A DNA stretch of 64,000 bases from Oscillospiraceae bacterium (GCA_015066445.1 SVOK01000001.1:123315-187314), one strand, 5' to 3'. Positions 26,074-34,755 are shown, counted from the first letter of the stretch. Notes: generated from the letters alone by a model not told the origin. Made by a program: numbers and translations.

Positions 26074-26877
26074 ATGTTGGGCACCAGATATGAGGAATAC
26101 GGCAGCTACAGTAAACTCCCGTTTATACTTCACATTGATATTGACAGAACACCCTATAATTGCAGTAAAGAAAAGAACTGGCACGAGGATATTGAAATAG
26201 AGCTTTGCACAGGCGGCAGCGGTACAGTTTTACTGAACGGCGAAAAATATGAGTTCAAAGAAAATGATATTATAGCTATTGGCTCTGATGTTATACATTA
26301 CACTACCACCAAAAGCCGCCTTACCTACACCTGCCTTATAATAAGTGCCCAGTTCTGTAGACAAATGGACATTGATTGCAGTAAAATGCAATTTACTCCG
26401 CTTATAAAAAGTGAAAAACTAATTTCACTTTTAAAGTCACTCACAGAAGCTTATACAGATAATTCTCTGCCCTGCCGTACAGCCAAATTAAACGAGCTTG
26501 TATTAAAAATACTAATAGAACTGGTTTCTTCTCACTCAGCTTCAGTTTCCTTGCCCACCGCCGAAAGCAGAGCGCTTAAGAATGTGAAAGCCACAATCAG
26601 GTTTATCAGAGAAAATTACAACCGCAAAATAACCTTGGATGAAATTGCGAAAACCCTTTACACTGATAAATACGCCCTTTGCAGAGAGTTTAAAAAATCA
26701 GCGGGACAAACTATAATAGAATATGCAAACAGCTACCGCTGTCAAAAAGCGGCAGACTACATAACCGAGGGCTATACAGTAACCCAAGCCGCCTCTCTTT
26801 GCGGCTTTGAAAATCTTTCTTTTTTTACTAAAACCTTTAAAAAGTATATGGGCAAGCTTCCAAAGTACTACAAATAA
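26074..26877 (+). CDS. AraC family transcriptional regulator
   Basis: A 267-residue regulator with an N-terminal cupin-type sensor domain (about 15-120; WHEDIEIELCTGG, KENDIIAIGSDVIH) and a C-terminal pair of helix-turn-helix motifs (ITLDEIAKTLYTDKYALCREF and YTVTQAASLCGFENLSFFTKTF). Such proteins sense sugars. The start is the ATG at 26074 behind GAGGTGAT; an upstream ATG at 26053 includes that binding site. Divergent orientation suggests control of the YgjV/propeller operon. Confidence 0.9.
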   Translation: MLGTRYEEYGSYSKLPFILHIDIDRTPYNCSKEKNWHEDIEIELCTGGSGTVLLNGEKYEFKENDIIAIGSDVIHYTTTKSRLTYTCLIISAQFCRQMDIDCSKMQFTPLIKSEKLISLLKSLTEAYTDNSLPCRTAKLNELVLKILIELVSSHSASVSLPTAESRALKNVKATIRFIRENYNRKITLDEIAKTLYTDKYALCREFKKSAGQTIIEYANSYRCQKAADYITEGYTVTQAASLCGFENLSFFTKTFKKYMGKLPKYYK

Positions 26878-26880
26878 CAA

Positions 26881-26912
26881 AAGCCTTTGCGATAGTTTAG
26901 TCGCAAAGGCTT
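26881..26912. terminator. Terminator between AraC and alcohol dehydrogenase genes
   Basis: AAGCCTTTGCGA (26881-26892) pairs with TCGCAAAGGCTT (26901-26912), with short T-rich tails on both strands between convergent genes. Confidence 0.85.
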
Positions 26913-26916
26913 TAAT

Positions 26917-28080
26917 TTAATAGCATTCTTTTAATATATCATAAATTTCAGCGTGGGTTAATTTCTTATAGCCGCCGCCTTCTTCAACAGAATAAGCAAT
27001 TTTTTCGAGCATATCCTCGGTTGCACCAAGTTCTCGGAGTGTAGAAGGAATTCCAAGCTCCTTAGAAAAGCTTTCAAGCTCTGCAATACCGCTAAGCGCT
27101 ATCTCTTCATCGGATTTGCCCTCATCACTAATATCCCAGACATTTTTAGCAAAGCGGACAAATTTATTTATACCGTATTTATAAATATATCTGTAATAAG
27201 GCATTGAAATAACCGAAAGACCGAGTCCGTGCGGACAATCGGTATAAGCGCCGAGCTGATGCTCAATACCGTGGACCTCCCAGTCCTGCGTTTTTGAAAG
27301 CCCTGTAATTGTATTAAGGGCCACTGTAGCGCACCACATAATATTGCTTCTTGCTTCGTAATCAGTAGGATTATTTATTGCTATTCTCGAGCTTTTTATA
27401 AGCGATTTCATTACTGCTTCTATCAAATAATCGGTGGTGTTATCGTCCTCGCCTGAAAAATACTGTTCACAAAGGTGAGACATAATATCGAAAATGCCGC
27501 TCACCATTTGAATTTTTGGTACTGAATATGTGTATTCGGGATTTAAAATTGAAAACTTTGGATAAACCTCGGGTGGGAATACCCTGCCCTCTTTTACAGT
27601 AACCTCCTCATTGGTGATAACCGAGCCGCCGTTCATCTCAGAACCTGTTCCCACCATAGTAAGAATGGAAGCCACAGGCACTACCCTGCCGTCAAGCGGC
27701 TTGAAATCCACCCAATATTTCTGCCAAGGGTCTTCATCTGCAAAAGCAGAAACCGAAATAGCCTTAGCGCAATCTATAACCGAGCCACCGCCCACAGCCA
27801 GAATCAAATCTACATTATTTTCACGAACAAGCCTTGCGCCCTCAAGCACCTGTGAATAAGTAGGATTAGGCTTAATTCCGCCAAGCTCAGTGATTTTTTT
27901 ACCGCACTCACCGAGCACCTTTATAACCTCATCATAAAGGCCTATTCTTTTAATAGCGCCCTTACCGTAGAGCAATAAAACGCTGTCACCAAAAAGCGAT
28001 AGCTCCTTTGGTAAATGCTCCATTGCATTTTTGCCGAAATGAATTCTTGTTGGATTATAAAAGGTAAAATCGTATTTCAT
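26917..28080 (-). CDS. Iron-containing alcohol dehydrogenase (BdhA/YqhD-like)
   Basis: A 387-residue group III dehydrogenase that reduces aldehydes to alcohols with NAD(P)H. The nucleotide-binding GGGSVIDCAKAI lies near residue 96, and the metal-binding histidines are in DIMSHLCEQ, VHGIEHQLG and DCPHGLGL. It starts MKYDFTFYNPTRIHFGK, typical of butanol dehydrogenases. It overlaps the upstream SDR gene by 4 bp (ATGA type), so the two enzymes are made together. Confidence 0.93.
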   Translation of the reverse strand: MKYDFTFYNPTRIHFGKNAMEHLPKELSLFGDSVLLLYGKGAIKRIGLYDEVIKVLGECGKKITELGGIKPNPTYSQVLEGARLVRENNVDLILAVGGGSVIDCAKAISVSAFADEDPWQKYWVDFKPLDGRVVPVASILTMVGTGSEMNGGSVITNEEVTVKEGRVFPPEVYPKFSILNPEYTYSVPKIQMVSGIFDIMSHLCEQYFSGEDDNTTDYLIEAVMKSLIKSSRIAINNPTDYEARSNIMWCATVALNTITGLSKTQDWEVHGIEHQLGAYTDCPHGLGLSVISMPYYRYIYKYGINKFVRFAKNVWDISDEGKSDEEIALSGIAELESFSKELGIPSTLRELGATEDMLEKIAYSVEEGGGYKKLTHAEIYDILKECY

Positions 28081-28985
28081 AGCTGTTCTCCTTTGCTATT
28101 TATTGTTTTTTTACACTGCATATAAACATTATTAGCGGTGTGAAAAATTTTATTGCGTTCGTCTTCGTTACAGGTTTTAAGTTTTTTTGATTTTGGCATA
28201 CCCCAGATATCAAAAATCGAGGGACCTATCCATCTGCAATATTCAGTTGCCTCAAAAACTCCCTTTAAAACCGAAAGCGACGCCTTTTTTGGTTTCATAA
28301 AAATAATCTTCATGGGATGCTTTATAACAGCAAATATCAGTTTGGGATAATGCGCCGTAATATTAGTAAATGTGATACCGGGGTGAGTTATAGCAAGACT
28401 TACCTCTTTCTCATTTTTGAAAAGCTCATAAAGCGAAAACATTAAATAACGCTTGGCATTTCCGTATACCTTAGAGGAGGCTTTGCGGGAACTGAAATCT
28501 ATATCACAAGGGTCTGTTTTGGAATAATTATGCGCTATACTTCCAACCGCCACCACCCTACCTTTACGCTTGCGGAGTATCGGTAACAGCTCGTTTATCA
28601 TATAGTACGGTGTAGCAAAATTAATCTGAAACACATTATCGTATCCGCTCTCACATTTTCGTCTGGGAATACTGTAAGCCCCTGCGTTATGAATAAAAAT
28701 ATCAATTTCTAAATCTTTCAGCCTTTTAACCGCTTTTTCTGCGGAATAAAGCTCCTCTAAATTAAGCTCAATGCAGGTGACTTCAATATCCCCAAACCGC
28801 TCACAAAGGCTCTGCTTGTGCGCCTGCGAGCGTTCAAAATTGCGGTCAAGCAGTACTAACGAAGCCCCCAATAATCCTAAATACAAGCAAAGCTCACGAC
28901 CTATGCCACCTGTAGAGCCTGTGACCGCAACACGCTTACCCTTAAGACTTTCAGTATTAATCTGTAACCATTTTTTAATATTCAT
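28077..28985 (-). CDS. Short-chain dehydrogenase/reductase
   Basis: A 302-residue SDR. The nucleotide-binding motif TGSTGGIGREL lies near residue 22, NNAG appears as HNAGAYS, and the catalytic set includes Ser of VGSIAHN and the YGNAK motif. The length beyond 250 residues and the sequence VTGSTGGIGRELCLYLG resemble retinol-dehydrogenase-like SDRs acting on lipid alcohols or aldehydes. It precedes and overlaps the alcohol dehydrogenase gene, so both may act on one substrate. Confidence 0.88.
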   Translation of the reverse strand: MNIKKWLQINTESLKGKRVAVTGSTGGIGRELCLYLGLLGASLVLLDRNFERSQAHKQSLCERFGDIEVTCIELNLEELYSAEKAVKRLKDLEIDIFIHNAGAYSIPRRKCESGYDNVFQINFATPYYMINELLPILRKRKGRVVAVGSIAHNYSKTDPCDIDFSSRKASSKVYGNAKRYLMFSLYELFKNEKEVSLAITHPGITFTNITAHYPKLIFAVIKHPMKIIFMKPKKASLSVLKGVFEATEYCRWIGPSIFDIWGMPKSKKLKTCNEDERNKIFHTANNVYMQCKKTINSKGEQL

Positions 28986-29193
28986 AATCCCAACACTTTT
29001 ATATATTTATTAAAATCAGTATTATAAACAAAGTATAAACCAATATTTTCTTATAGTCAACTGGATTTGCTTTCTCTTAATCTCCAAAACGCTATATGAT
29101 TTTTCACGAGTTTCCGCGAATTTGAGCTCCGTTGGGGTCGAAGTAGGGTAAAACTGGCTATTTTAAGCTTTTTTTATATACTTGTTAAAAAAG

Positions 29194-29220
29194 AAGAAAC
29201 CGCTTAAATAGCGGTTTCTT
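29194..29220 (-). terminator. Terminator downstream of GNAT gene
   Basis: AAGAAACCGC (29194-29203) pairs with GCGGTTTCTT (29211-29220). On the minus strand it is followed by CTTTTTTAAC. It lies in the 480-bp gene-free stretch 28986-29466, which otherwise holds tRNA-like fragments and a palindromic element. Confidence 0.7.
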
Positions 29221-29289
29221 TGGAAGGGCGAATCAAACCGAACCCCTGACCAAATATTACTGTATGGGACTGAACTCCTACATATTTTT
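29221..29289 (-). pseudogene. tRNA-3'-end-like fragment with 18-bp repeat
   Basis: Read on the minus strand, this stretch carries GGGGTTCGGTTTGATTC and ends CGCCCTTCCA, resembling the T-loop and CCA end of a tRNA but without a T-stem. Its 5' part includes an 18-base sequence (29272-29289) repeated exactly at 29451-29468. It is too degenerate to be a working tRNA. Confidence 0.35.
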
Positions 29290-29468
29290 TTGTTTCGTCG
29301 GCAGAGCCGACACCGAATTATTCATTATTCATTACGAAAATCCGTTTAATGAATGATGAATAGTGAATAATGAATAGTGAAAAATACAAAACGAAAATCC
29401 CGCCGACAAAAGTCGATGGGATTTTCGTTTTGGAAAGGGAGCACAAATTCGAACTCCTACATATTTTT
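29272..29468. repeat. 18-bp direct repeats flanking a palindromic element
   Basis: GAACTCCTACATATTTTT occurs at 29272-29289 and again at 29451-29468, the second copy reaching the stop codon of the GNAT gene. The 161 bp between them hold the palindromic element at 29297-29427. Confidence 0.85.
29297..29427. repeat. Palindromic element with GTGAATA-like arms
   Basis: Hairpin GTCGGC/GCCGAC (29297-29302/29306-29311), then an ATTATTCATTATTCATTA tract matched by a TGAATAGTGAATAATGAATAGTGA tract, then CGAAAATCCC/GGGATTTTCG (29392-29401/29418-29427). GTCGGC can also pair at long range with GCCGAC near 29403. It has no coding capacity and resembles a miniature palindromic repeat. Confidence 0.65.
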
Positions 29469-29889
29469 ACTTGTAATTTAAAGTACATACATATCTACTA
29501 TAAGAAATATTAGATTTTGAAACAATCTTTTCTTCTATATCAAAACCGTATTTTTTATAAAACATAACAGCGTCACTGTCGGTTTCGGCAATAATGGGTT
29601 TTGAGCTTTTATCTTTTACATAATCTATAAGTTTCGTTCCAATTCCTGAACGTCTTTTTTTAGTATCAACCGCTATTCCTATGATTTCTACAGTTTTATC
29701 AGTTTCCTGTGTGGATATTACACCAATGATTTTTTCGTTTGAAAAATATCCATACACAGAAACAGAAGAATCTTTTTGCATTTGTTCTGTTTTAAGCTTA
29801 AATTTATCGAAAGTAGGCTCGAACATACAAGCTGAATATATATTATAGATTTCTTCACTACACAAAATATCTTTAATGTTTTTTATCAT
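29467..29889 (-). CDS. GNAT family N-acetyltransferase
   Basis: A 140-residue acetyltransferase with the acetyl-CoA binding motif GIAVDTKKRRSGIGTKLIDYV near residue 75 (Q/R-x-x-G-x-G/A type RRSGIG) and a C-terminal MFYKKYGF segment. Substrate unknown. Its start overlaps the stop of the four-helix-bundle gene by 4 bp, so it is the second gene of a two-gene unit. Confidence 0.85.
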   Translation of the reverse strand: MIKNIKDILCSEEIYNIYSACMFEPTFDKFKLKTEQMQKDSSVSVYGYFSNEKIIGVISTQETDKTVEIIGIAVDTKKRRSGIGTKLIDYVKDKSSKPIIAETDSDAVMFYKKYGFDIEEKIVSKSNISYSRYVCTLNYK

Positions 29890-30233
29890 TTTGTATTTTC
29901 CTTTGCGGTATTTATTGAGGCGATAAGAATTCGTTTCACCTCAATACATTTATTAAGCAATTCTTTATCATTATAGTAGCCACTTTCAATTAGCAATTCA
30001 ATCCAGTATTCACTTTCGGAACACTCTTTAAGAGCAATTTGTAGCTTGGCGACGAAATCTGCCTTTCCGTGCGCGTAAAAAGCCTCTCTAATATTTGCAC
30101 CAATACTTGTTCCCGAACGCAAAAACTGATTTATTAAAGCACTTTCACACTTTGCATTTCTTAATTCTTTACATACTTTTATAACAGTAAGTGCAAACTC
30201 TTTGGATTTTATCATTAAAGGACTTTCGGTCAT
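29886..30233 (-). CDS. Four-helix bundle protein (TIGR02436 / S23-like)
   Basis: A 115-residue all-helical protein with the family segments SGTSIGANIREAFYAHGKADF and KECSESEYWIELLIESG. Members were first noted inside 23S rRNA intervening sequences and are now found widely near mobile or repeat-rich DNA, with no known enzymatic role. I start it at the ATG at 30233, seven bases after AAAGGTGG; an upstream in-frame start at 30251 overlaps that site. The surroundings (palindromic repeats and tRNA-Leu) fit its usual context. Confidence 0.85.
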   Translation of the reverse strand: MTESPLMIKSKEFALTVIKVCKELRNAKCESALINQFLRSGTSIGANIREAFYAHGKADFVAKLQIALKECSESEYWIELLIESGYYNDKELLNKCIEVKRILIASINTAKENTK

Positions 30234-30280
30234 AGCCAATCCACCTTTCATATTTATTATACTTTCTATAAATTAAAAAA

Positions 30281-30297
30281 GCAAGGCAAAGCCTTGC
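30281..30297 (-). terminator. Hairpin with T-run in front of four-helix-bundle gene
   Basis: GCAAGGC (30281-30287) pairs with GCCTTGC (30291-30297). The minus strand continues with TTTTTT, so it would stop transcripts coming from the tRNA-Leu side. Confidence 0.7.
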
Positions 30298-30307
30298 AAA
30301 ATACTTC

Positions 30308-30391
30308 TTCACTATTCACTATTACTTATTACTTGCCAAAATCGACAAAAAGAGAATAGTGAAAAGTGAAGAGTTAATAGTGAAAAAGTAA
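30308..30391. repeat. Imperfect inverted repeat with GTGAATA-like arms
   Basis: Left arm TTCACTATTCACTATTACTT (30308-30327, continuing to 30334) is roughly complementary to the right arm of AATAGTGAA and AAGTGAA units (30353-30391). The same style of arm occurs at 29330-29380 and 46806-46900. Confidence 0.6.
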
Positions 30392-30425
30392 AATCGACAA
30401 GCTTCTGTCGAAACTTGTCGATTTT
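30390..30425 (-). terminator. Terminator of tRNA-Leu
   Basis: AAAATCGACAAG (30390-30401) pairs with CTTGTCGATTTT (30414-30425). On the minus strand it abuts the CCA end of the tRNA and is followed by TACTTTTT. Confidence 0.75.
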
Positions 30426-30508
30426 GGTGCGAGTGACGGGACTTGAACCCGTACGTCGTCGACACACGCCCCTCAAACGTGCCTGTCTGCCTATTCCAGC
30501 ACACTCGC
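30425..30508 (-). tRNA. tRNA-Leu (anticodon GAG)
   Basis: The acceptor stem GCGAGTG/CACTCGC, discriminator A and an encoded CCA are present. The anticodon stem CACGT/GCGTG encloses TTGAGGG, giving anticodon GAG. The T-arm is CGGG-TTCAAGT-CCCG, and a long variable arm fits a class II tRNA. Total 84 bases. Confidence 0.95.
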
Positions 30509-30632
30509 ATTTATATTCACTTTTTTATTGCGCCTAAGTATTATACCAAAACACACTCCTGTTGTCAACTATAATTTTCAAAAAATAAAATTTTATTTTA
30601 GATTGTCGGTTTTTCACTTGTTTCTAACGAAG

Positions 30633-30670
30633 TTAAGAGGCCGAGTATAGAGCAAACTACAGCCTCTTAA
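30633..30670 (-). other. Hairpin downstream of Gfo/Idh operon
   Basis: TTAAGAGGC (30633-30641) pairs with GCCTCTTAA (30662-30670) 12 bp after the stop at 30682. It lacks a clear U-tract but may still end the operon. Confidence 0.5.
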
Positions 30671-30681
30671 TTGAAATAATA

Positions 30682-31704
30682 CTAATTTGGTTTTATTTCG
30701 CAGTCGTTATTTTCATAAATACTGCAAACAATTTTTTGAATTTTAAGTGCTTCCTCACCGCTGATTCCTAATTCTTCGGCACCGAGCAAAGCCTTATAAA
30801 AATTATCAATTTGCACTGCGTGCTGAAGTCCCCAATATTCCTTACCGCCCTGATAAGAAACAATTTTTTGCGGCTTATTAGTTTCAGTTTCTTTAGAGCC
30901 GTCATTATAAGCGATTTCAGCCTCAGTGTAAGACAGCTTAGCAGTACCGTTTTCACAGTAAAGCCTAATTTCTATTGGCTCATTAATAAAATAATTATTC
31001 ATTGCAAAAAAGGAAAGCAATGCCCCGTTTTCATACTTTATAAGACCCTCGGCACTATCCTCAACCACCATAATCTTATGGTTTCGGTTATGAAGCGAGG
31101 ACTGAATTTCCGTGGGGGTACTACCGATAAACCAGTTAGCAAGGTCAAGCGAATGTATGGCTTGGTCAATAATCACTCCGCCGCCCTCTTTATCCCAGGT
31201 GCCCTTCCAATCCGACTCGCTATAGTAATCGTCTGAACGAGACCAAGTCAGCGTGGTTCTTGCACATAAAACCTTACCGAGTCTGCCATCAATAATGCGA
31301 CTCTTTACAAGCTGGGAGGGGGTATTATATCGGCACTGAAAAATAACTCCGTATTGAAGTTCTTTCGCCTTTGCCGCCTCTACAGTTTTAACTGCGTCCT
31401 CATATTTAATACTCATAGGCTTTTCGCAAAGCACGTTTATACCGTAACAGAAAGCCTTTTGCGCCACCACAGTATGCAAATAATGAGGCAAGCAAATATG
31501 TACCGCATCAAGCTGCTCGCTTTCAAAAAGCTCGATATAATCGCTATATGCCTTTACAGAGTATTTTTCTGCTGTTTTTTGCGCTCTATCCGCTTTAACA
31601 TCGCAAACCGCAACTAAATCCACAGTATCCAAAGCTACGATGGCATCTAAATGTCTTTCAGAAATTTTGCCGCAGCCAATGACTGCGGCTTTAAATTTTT
31701 TCAT
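30682..31704 (-). CDS. Gfo/Idh/MocA family oxidoreductase 1
   Basis: A 340-residue NAD(P)-dependent sugar or inositol dehydrogenase. The Rossmann motif is VIGCGKISERH at the N-terminus, and the conserved EKPMS catalytic Lys region lies near residue 95. A GGVIIDQAIHSLDLANWFIG stretch contains the conserved Asp/His. It is third in a co-directional set with the genes at 31711 and 32621, consistent with a pathway acting on an inositol or uncommon sugar. Confidence 0.9.
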   Translation of the reverse strand: MKKFKAAVIGCGKISERHLDAIVALDTVDLVAVCDVKADRAQKTAEKYSVKAYSDYIELFESEQLDAVHICLPHYLHTVVAQKAFCYGINVLCEKPMSIKYEDAVKTVEAAKAKELQYGVIFQCRYNTPSQLVKSRIIDGRLGKVLCARTTLTWSRSDDYYSESDWKGTWDKEGGGVIIDQAIHSLDLANWFIGSTPTEIQSSLHNRNHKIMVVEDSAEGLIKYENGALLSFFAMNNYFINEPIEIRLYCENGTAKLSYTEAEIAYNDGSKETETNKPQKIVSYQGGKEYWGLQHAVQIDNFYKALLGAEELGISGEEALKIQKIVCSIYENNDCEIKPN

Positions 31705-31710
31705 AAATAA

Positions 31711-32553
31711 TTATCCCACACTAACCCATTCTAAGGGAGTTTTTTTCGCATTAATACAAGCCTCACGAATAGCCATAATAGCTATTGTTTCGGAATGAGA
31801 AATAGGCTCCTTGCCTGTGCGGAACATTTCGAGCATTGCCATAATCTCAAACTTGAAGAAATCATCATTGATTTTAATCATTTCATTCTTTGCAGCGTGG
31901 TTAATTCTGAATGTATAACCCCACTCATTGTTAAGAAAAGCAATGCTTGCAGTTCTGCCGTCAGCAAAAACCAACTGCCAAGAGGGACAGTTCTGATTTC
32001 CAAGATACATAACCTTTTTAACATCTGAGCCCATTAAAGTAACAATAGGCTCTAACTGATGAATAATATAAATATCTGTATCCGGACCACAGCCCATACT
32101 TATAACCGAATTAACGGCAGTCTTATCTACCGCTCCCAAAATTTCGGAAAATCTGAGTGCTGAGGATGAGAAGCAAGGAGAGCCGCTCTTTTCGGCAATA
32201 GCAAAGATTTTCTCTGCCTCTGCCTTACTATCAGCAAAGGTTTTATCAATAAATACAGGCTTGCCCGATTCCAAAGCCAATTTTGAAAGCTCGTAATGCA
32301 TTTCGCTGTTATCGGGAGAGAGTACAATAATACAGTCACTCTTTTGGACAAGCTCCTCCATAGAAGCTACCAGCTCTATCCCCTGCTTTTTGGCCCATTC
32401 CTCATTAGAAATTAGTCCTGCAATAGGAGGCTCGATATGACCGTAAGCATATTTAACCTCAAATTCGCCGTCGCTGTATTCCTTAATCCAATTAGGATAG
32501 TTGTCAGCATGCCATTCGTTAAGATAATAATCTATAAAACCAACTGTTTTCAT
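31711..32553 (-). CDS. Gfo/Idh/MocA-like protein 2 (short, no standard Rossmann motif)
   Basis: A 280-residue protein in the middle of the oxidoreductase set. It has the family-like segments CIIVLSPDNSEMHYEL and ALESGKPVFIDKTFAD, the latter holding a catalytic-type Lys, but the N-terminus (VGFIDYYLNEWHADNYPNW) lacks the glycine-rich dinucleotide-binding motif. The length is 50-70 residues below the neighbours. It may be a degenerate or specialised family member that works with either partner. It starts 67 bp after the first gene of the set and is followed 6 bp later by 30682. Confidence 0.75.
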   Translation of the reverse strand: MKTVGFIDYYLNEWHADNYPNWIKEYSDGEFEVKYAYGHIEPPIAGLISNEEWAKKQGIELVASMEELVQKSDCIIVLSPDNSEMHYELSKLALESGKPVFIDKTFADSKAEAEKIFAIAEKSGSPCFSSSALRFSEILGAVDKTAVNSVISMGCGPDTDIYIIHQLEPIVTLMGSDVKKVMYLGNQNCPSWQLVFADGRTASIAFLNNEWGYTFRINHAAKNEMIKINDDFFKFEIMAMLEMFRTGKEPISHSETIAIMAIREACINAKKTPLEWVSVG

Positions 32554-32620
32554 AATTTTCTTCCTTTCTTAGCGGAAATCAAAATTGTTTAAAGTCATTT
32601 TGGCAAAAATCAATTACAAT

Positions 32621-33673
32621 TTATTCAAAAGCGATTTCACGGTGACTTTCAGCAGAATCATATATAGCCTGCATAATTTTTGAAGTGATAATATTAGTAT
32701 CAATATGAGAAGGAAGCTTTTCTCCACTGTGAATACATTCAACAAAAGCATTAAGCTCATTTTCAAAATGATTTTTAGAGGGATACTCAGGCTCGGTGGT
32801 GTTAAGGTCGCTGTCATAAAGCTTGAAGTTTCCGCCGTACTGCAAACGGATACCGCCCTTTGTACCGATAAAGTCAATAAACATTTCCTTTTGGTTAATG
32901 TTCTGTGCCCAGGCTCCGTTAAGTGTGATTGTGGGGCCTTCGGTACGGATCATACCTGTAACAAATTCTTCAACATCGCAAATACCATCCAGCTTTGGAG
33001 GGCCTGCCCACATACTGTGATACTTGTATTCCGATATATTCTTAGCAAGCTTGCAATGGGTTTCAGCAGTAACGGTTAAGGGCTTGGGGTCGTTACAGCA
33101 ATACATAACTATATCAAAGAAATGAACACCCCAGTCAATAAGCACACCGCCGCCTGCGATAGACTTATCTGTAAATGCACCGCCAAGACCGGGTATACAG
33201 CGATAATCACGGAAGCTTACATAAACCTGATAAATCTCACCAAGCTCACCTGCATCAATGCGTTTTTTGATTTGGTTTACGCCATCATTAAAGCGGTTAA
33301 CCACACCAATATTAAGCACCTTGCCTGTTTTGTGCTGAGCATCTAACATAGTGAGAGCCTCATTATATGTACGAGCAGCAGGCTTTTCGCAAAGAACGTT
33401 TTTACCTGCGTTCAAAAAATCAATAGTAATAGGAGCGTGAACATTGTTAGGAGTGCAAACAGAAACAGCATCTAACTCAGGGTCATCAAGTATCTCATGA
33501 TAATCATAAACTGCTTTACCGCAGCCGTATTTTTCCACAGCGCCATCAGCACGCTCGGGGATTATATCGCAAAACCATTTGATTTCCACATCAGGGTTTT
33601 TGAGATATGAGGGTATATGCGCATTATTAGCGATAGTACCGCAACCGATAACTGCAACTTTTGTTTTTTTCAT
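32621..33673 (-). CDS. Gfo/Idh/MocA family oxidoreductase 3
   Basis: A 350-residue enzyme with VIGCGTIANNAHIP as the dinucleotide motif, CEKPAART as the catalytic Lys region and GGGVLIDWGVHFFDIVMY as the Asp/His site. It is the first gene of the three-gene set and is divergent from an AraC regulator, which is the obvious candidate for its control. The substrate is probably an inositol or sugar acid. Confidence 0.9.
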   Translation of the reverse strand: MKKTKVAVIGCGTIANNAHIPSYLKNPDVEIKWFCDIIPERADGAVEKYGCGKAVYDYHEILDDPELDAVSVCTPNNVHAPITIDFLNAGKNVLCEKPAARTYNEALTMLDAQHKTGKVLNIGVVNRFNDGVNQIKKRIDAGELGEIYQVYVSFRDYRCIPGLGGAFTDKSIAGGGVLIDWGVHFFDIVMYCCNDPKPLTVTAETHCKLAKNISEYKYHSMWAGPPKLDGICDVEEFVTGMIRTEGPTITLNGAWAQNINQKEMFIDFIGTKGGIRLQYGGNFKLYDSDLNTTEPEYPSKNHFENELNAFVECIHSGEKLPSHIDTNIITSKIMQAIYDSAESHREIAFE

Positions 33674-33866
33674 AAATATTACTCCTTTTAAAAAGAAATT
33701 TATACATTATTATCTTAATACAATTAATATCTAATAGCAATAACCTTTTGTGTGGAATGATTTAACATAATTTGCTTTGACTTTTAAAAACAGATAAGTT
33801 ATAATACTTATATTGAATTTATCACAAACGATTTTTTTGTTTATTTTCACTAAATGAGGTGTTCAT

Positions 33867-34742
33867 ATTAAAGGCGGTTTATTAGGCACACGTTTCCACT
33901 ATGATAATTCTTTTATTTCCAAGCCCATAAAACTTACTCAATTAGAGCTTATGCAGATAGGTGAAATTTGCCTTGAAGCAGGCTTTGATATACCTGCGCA
34001 CAAGCAGCATTGCTGTGAAATAAGCTATGTTTTTTCGGGCAAAGGAATTTTTGAGCATAACGGTATTAAGACCGATGTTTCAGCGGGTGATATAATAATT
34101 TCTCCGGCTGACGGTCTTCACACTATATATGCTTCTCAATACGATGCTTTTTTCTACGCCTATGTAGGCTTTAAATTTAACGGCAAAAGTGGTATTTTGC
34201 CCGAAAACACACCTGAGACTTTTAATACAGACGGTCATTTAGTCTGCAGAGATACTGTTGGAATATACGATTATTACAAAAAATGTATGGACGAATTTTA
34301 CCGTTCAGGTGAAATAGATACTCCACTCATTGAAAGCTATCTTTTGCAGATAATATTGCTCACCCTTCGTTCAAGCAAGAATTCGAGTCAGCAATACGAC
34401 TACCAGAGTCACTCAGAAACACCCGGAAAGCTTGTATACCTTATTATGAAATATGTGGACCTTAATATTGAAAAGCCGCTCACTGTTCACGGTATTGCAG
34501 AAAGCCTTGGATACAGTATATATCATATATCCCATACCTTTAAAGAGAAAACCGATATAACCCTGCAGGATTATATTGCAAACAAAAAAAACGAAAAAGC
34601 CAAGGAAATGATGTTAAGAGGCAGACTCACGCTCACCGAAATAGCTGACAAATTAGGCTATATGAGTATACAGTCCTTCAGCCGCTCATTTAAGAAAAAA
34701 GAGGGTGTATCACCCTCGGAATATATTAATAATTCAAAATAA
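33867..34742 (+). CDS. AraC family transcriptional regulator with likely ATT start
   Basis: The 291-residue protein has a cupin-like sensor domain (ISYVFSGKGIFEHNG, VSAGDIIISPADGLH) and a C-terminal double helix-turn-helix (LTVHGIAESLGYSIYHISHTF and LTLTEIADKLGYMSIQSFSRSF). The first ATG in frame is at 33951, but homologous-looking sequence (LLGTRFHYDNSF, compare LGTRYEE in the regulator at 26074) begins upstream. The frame stays open to a TGA at 33855. An ATT at 33867 sits five bases after GAGGTG, where other genes here have ATG, so I take it as the start. It is divergent from the oxidoreductase operon and 13 bp from the metallo-hydrolase gene. Confidence 0.8.
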   Translation: MKGGLLGTRFHYDNSFISKPIKLTQLELMQIGEICLEAGFDIPAHKQHCCEISYVFSGKGIFEHNGIKTDVSAGDIIISPADGLHTIYASQYDAFFYAYVGFKFNGKSGILPENTPETFNTDGHLVCRDTVGIYDYYKKCMDEFYRSGEIDTPLIESYLLQIILLTLRSSKNSSQQYDYQSHSETPGKLVYLIMKYVDLNIEKPLTVHGIAESLGYSIYHISHTFKEKTDITLQDYIANKKNEKAKEMMLRGRLTLTEIADKLGYMSIQSFSRSFKKKEGVSPSEYINNSK

Positions 34743-34755
34743 TGGAGGCAATTTT

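Noticed and set aside
30322-30510. Small reading frame over tRNA-Leu
   Set aside because: Its translation (for example GFKSRHSHQ) is the typical product of reading through a tRNA gene.
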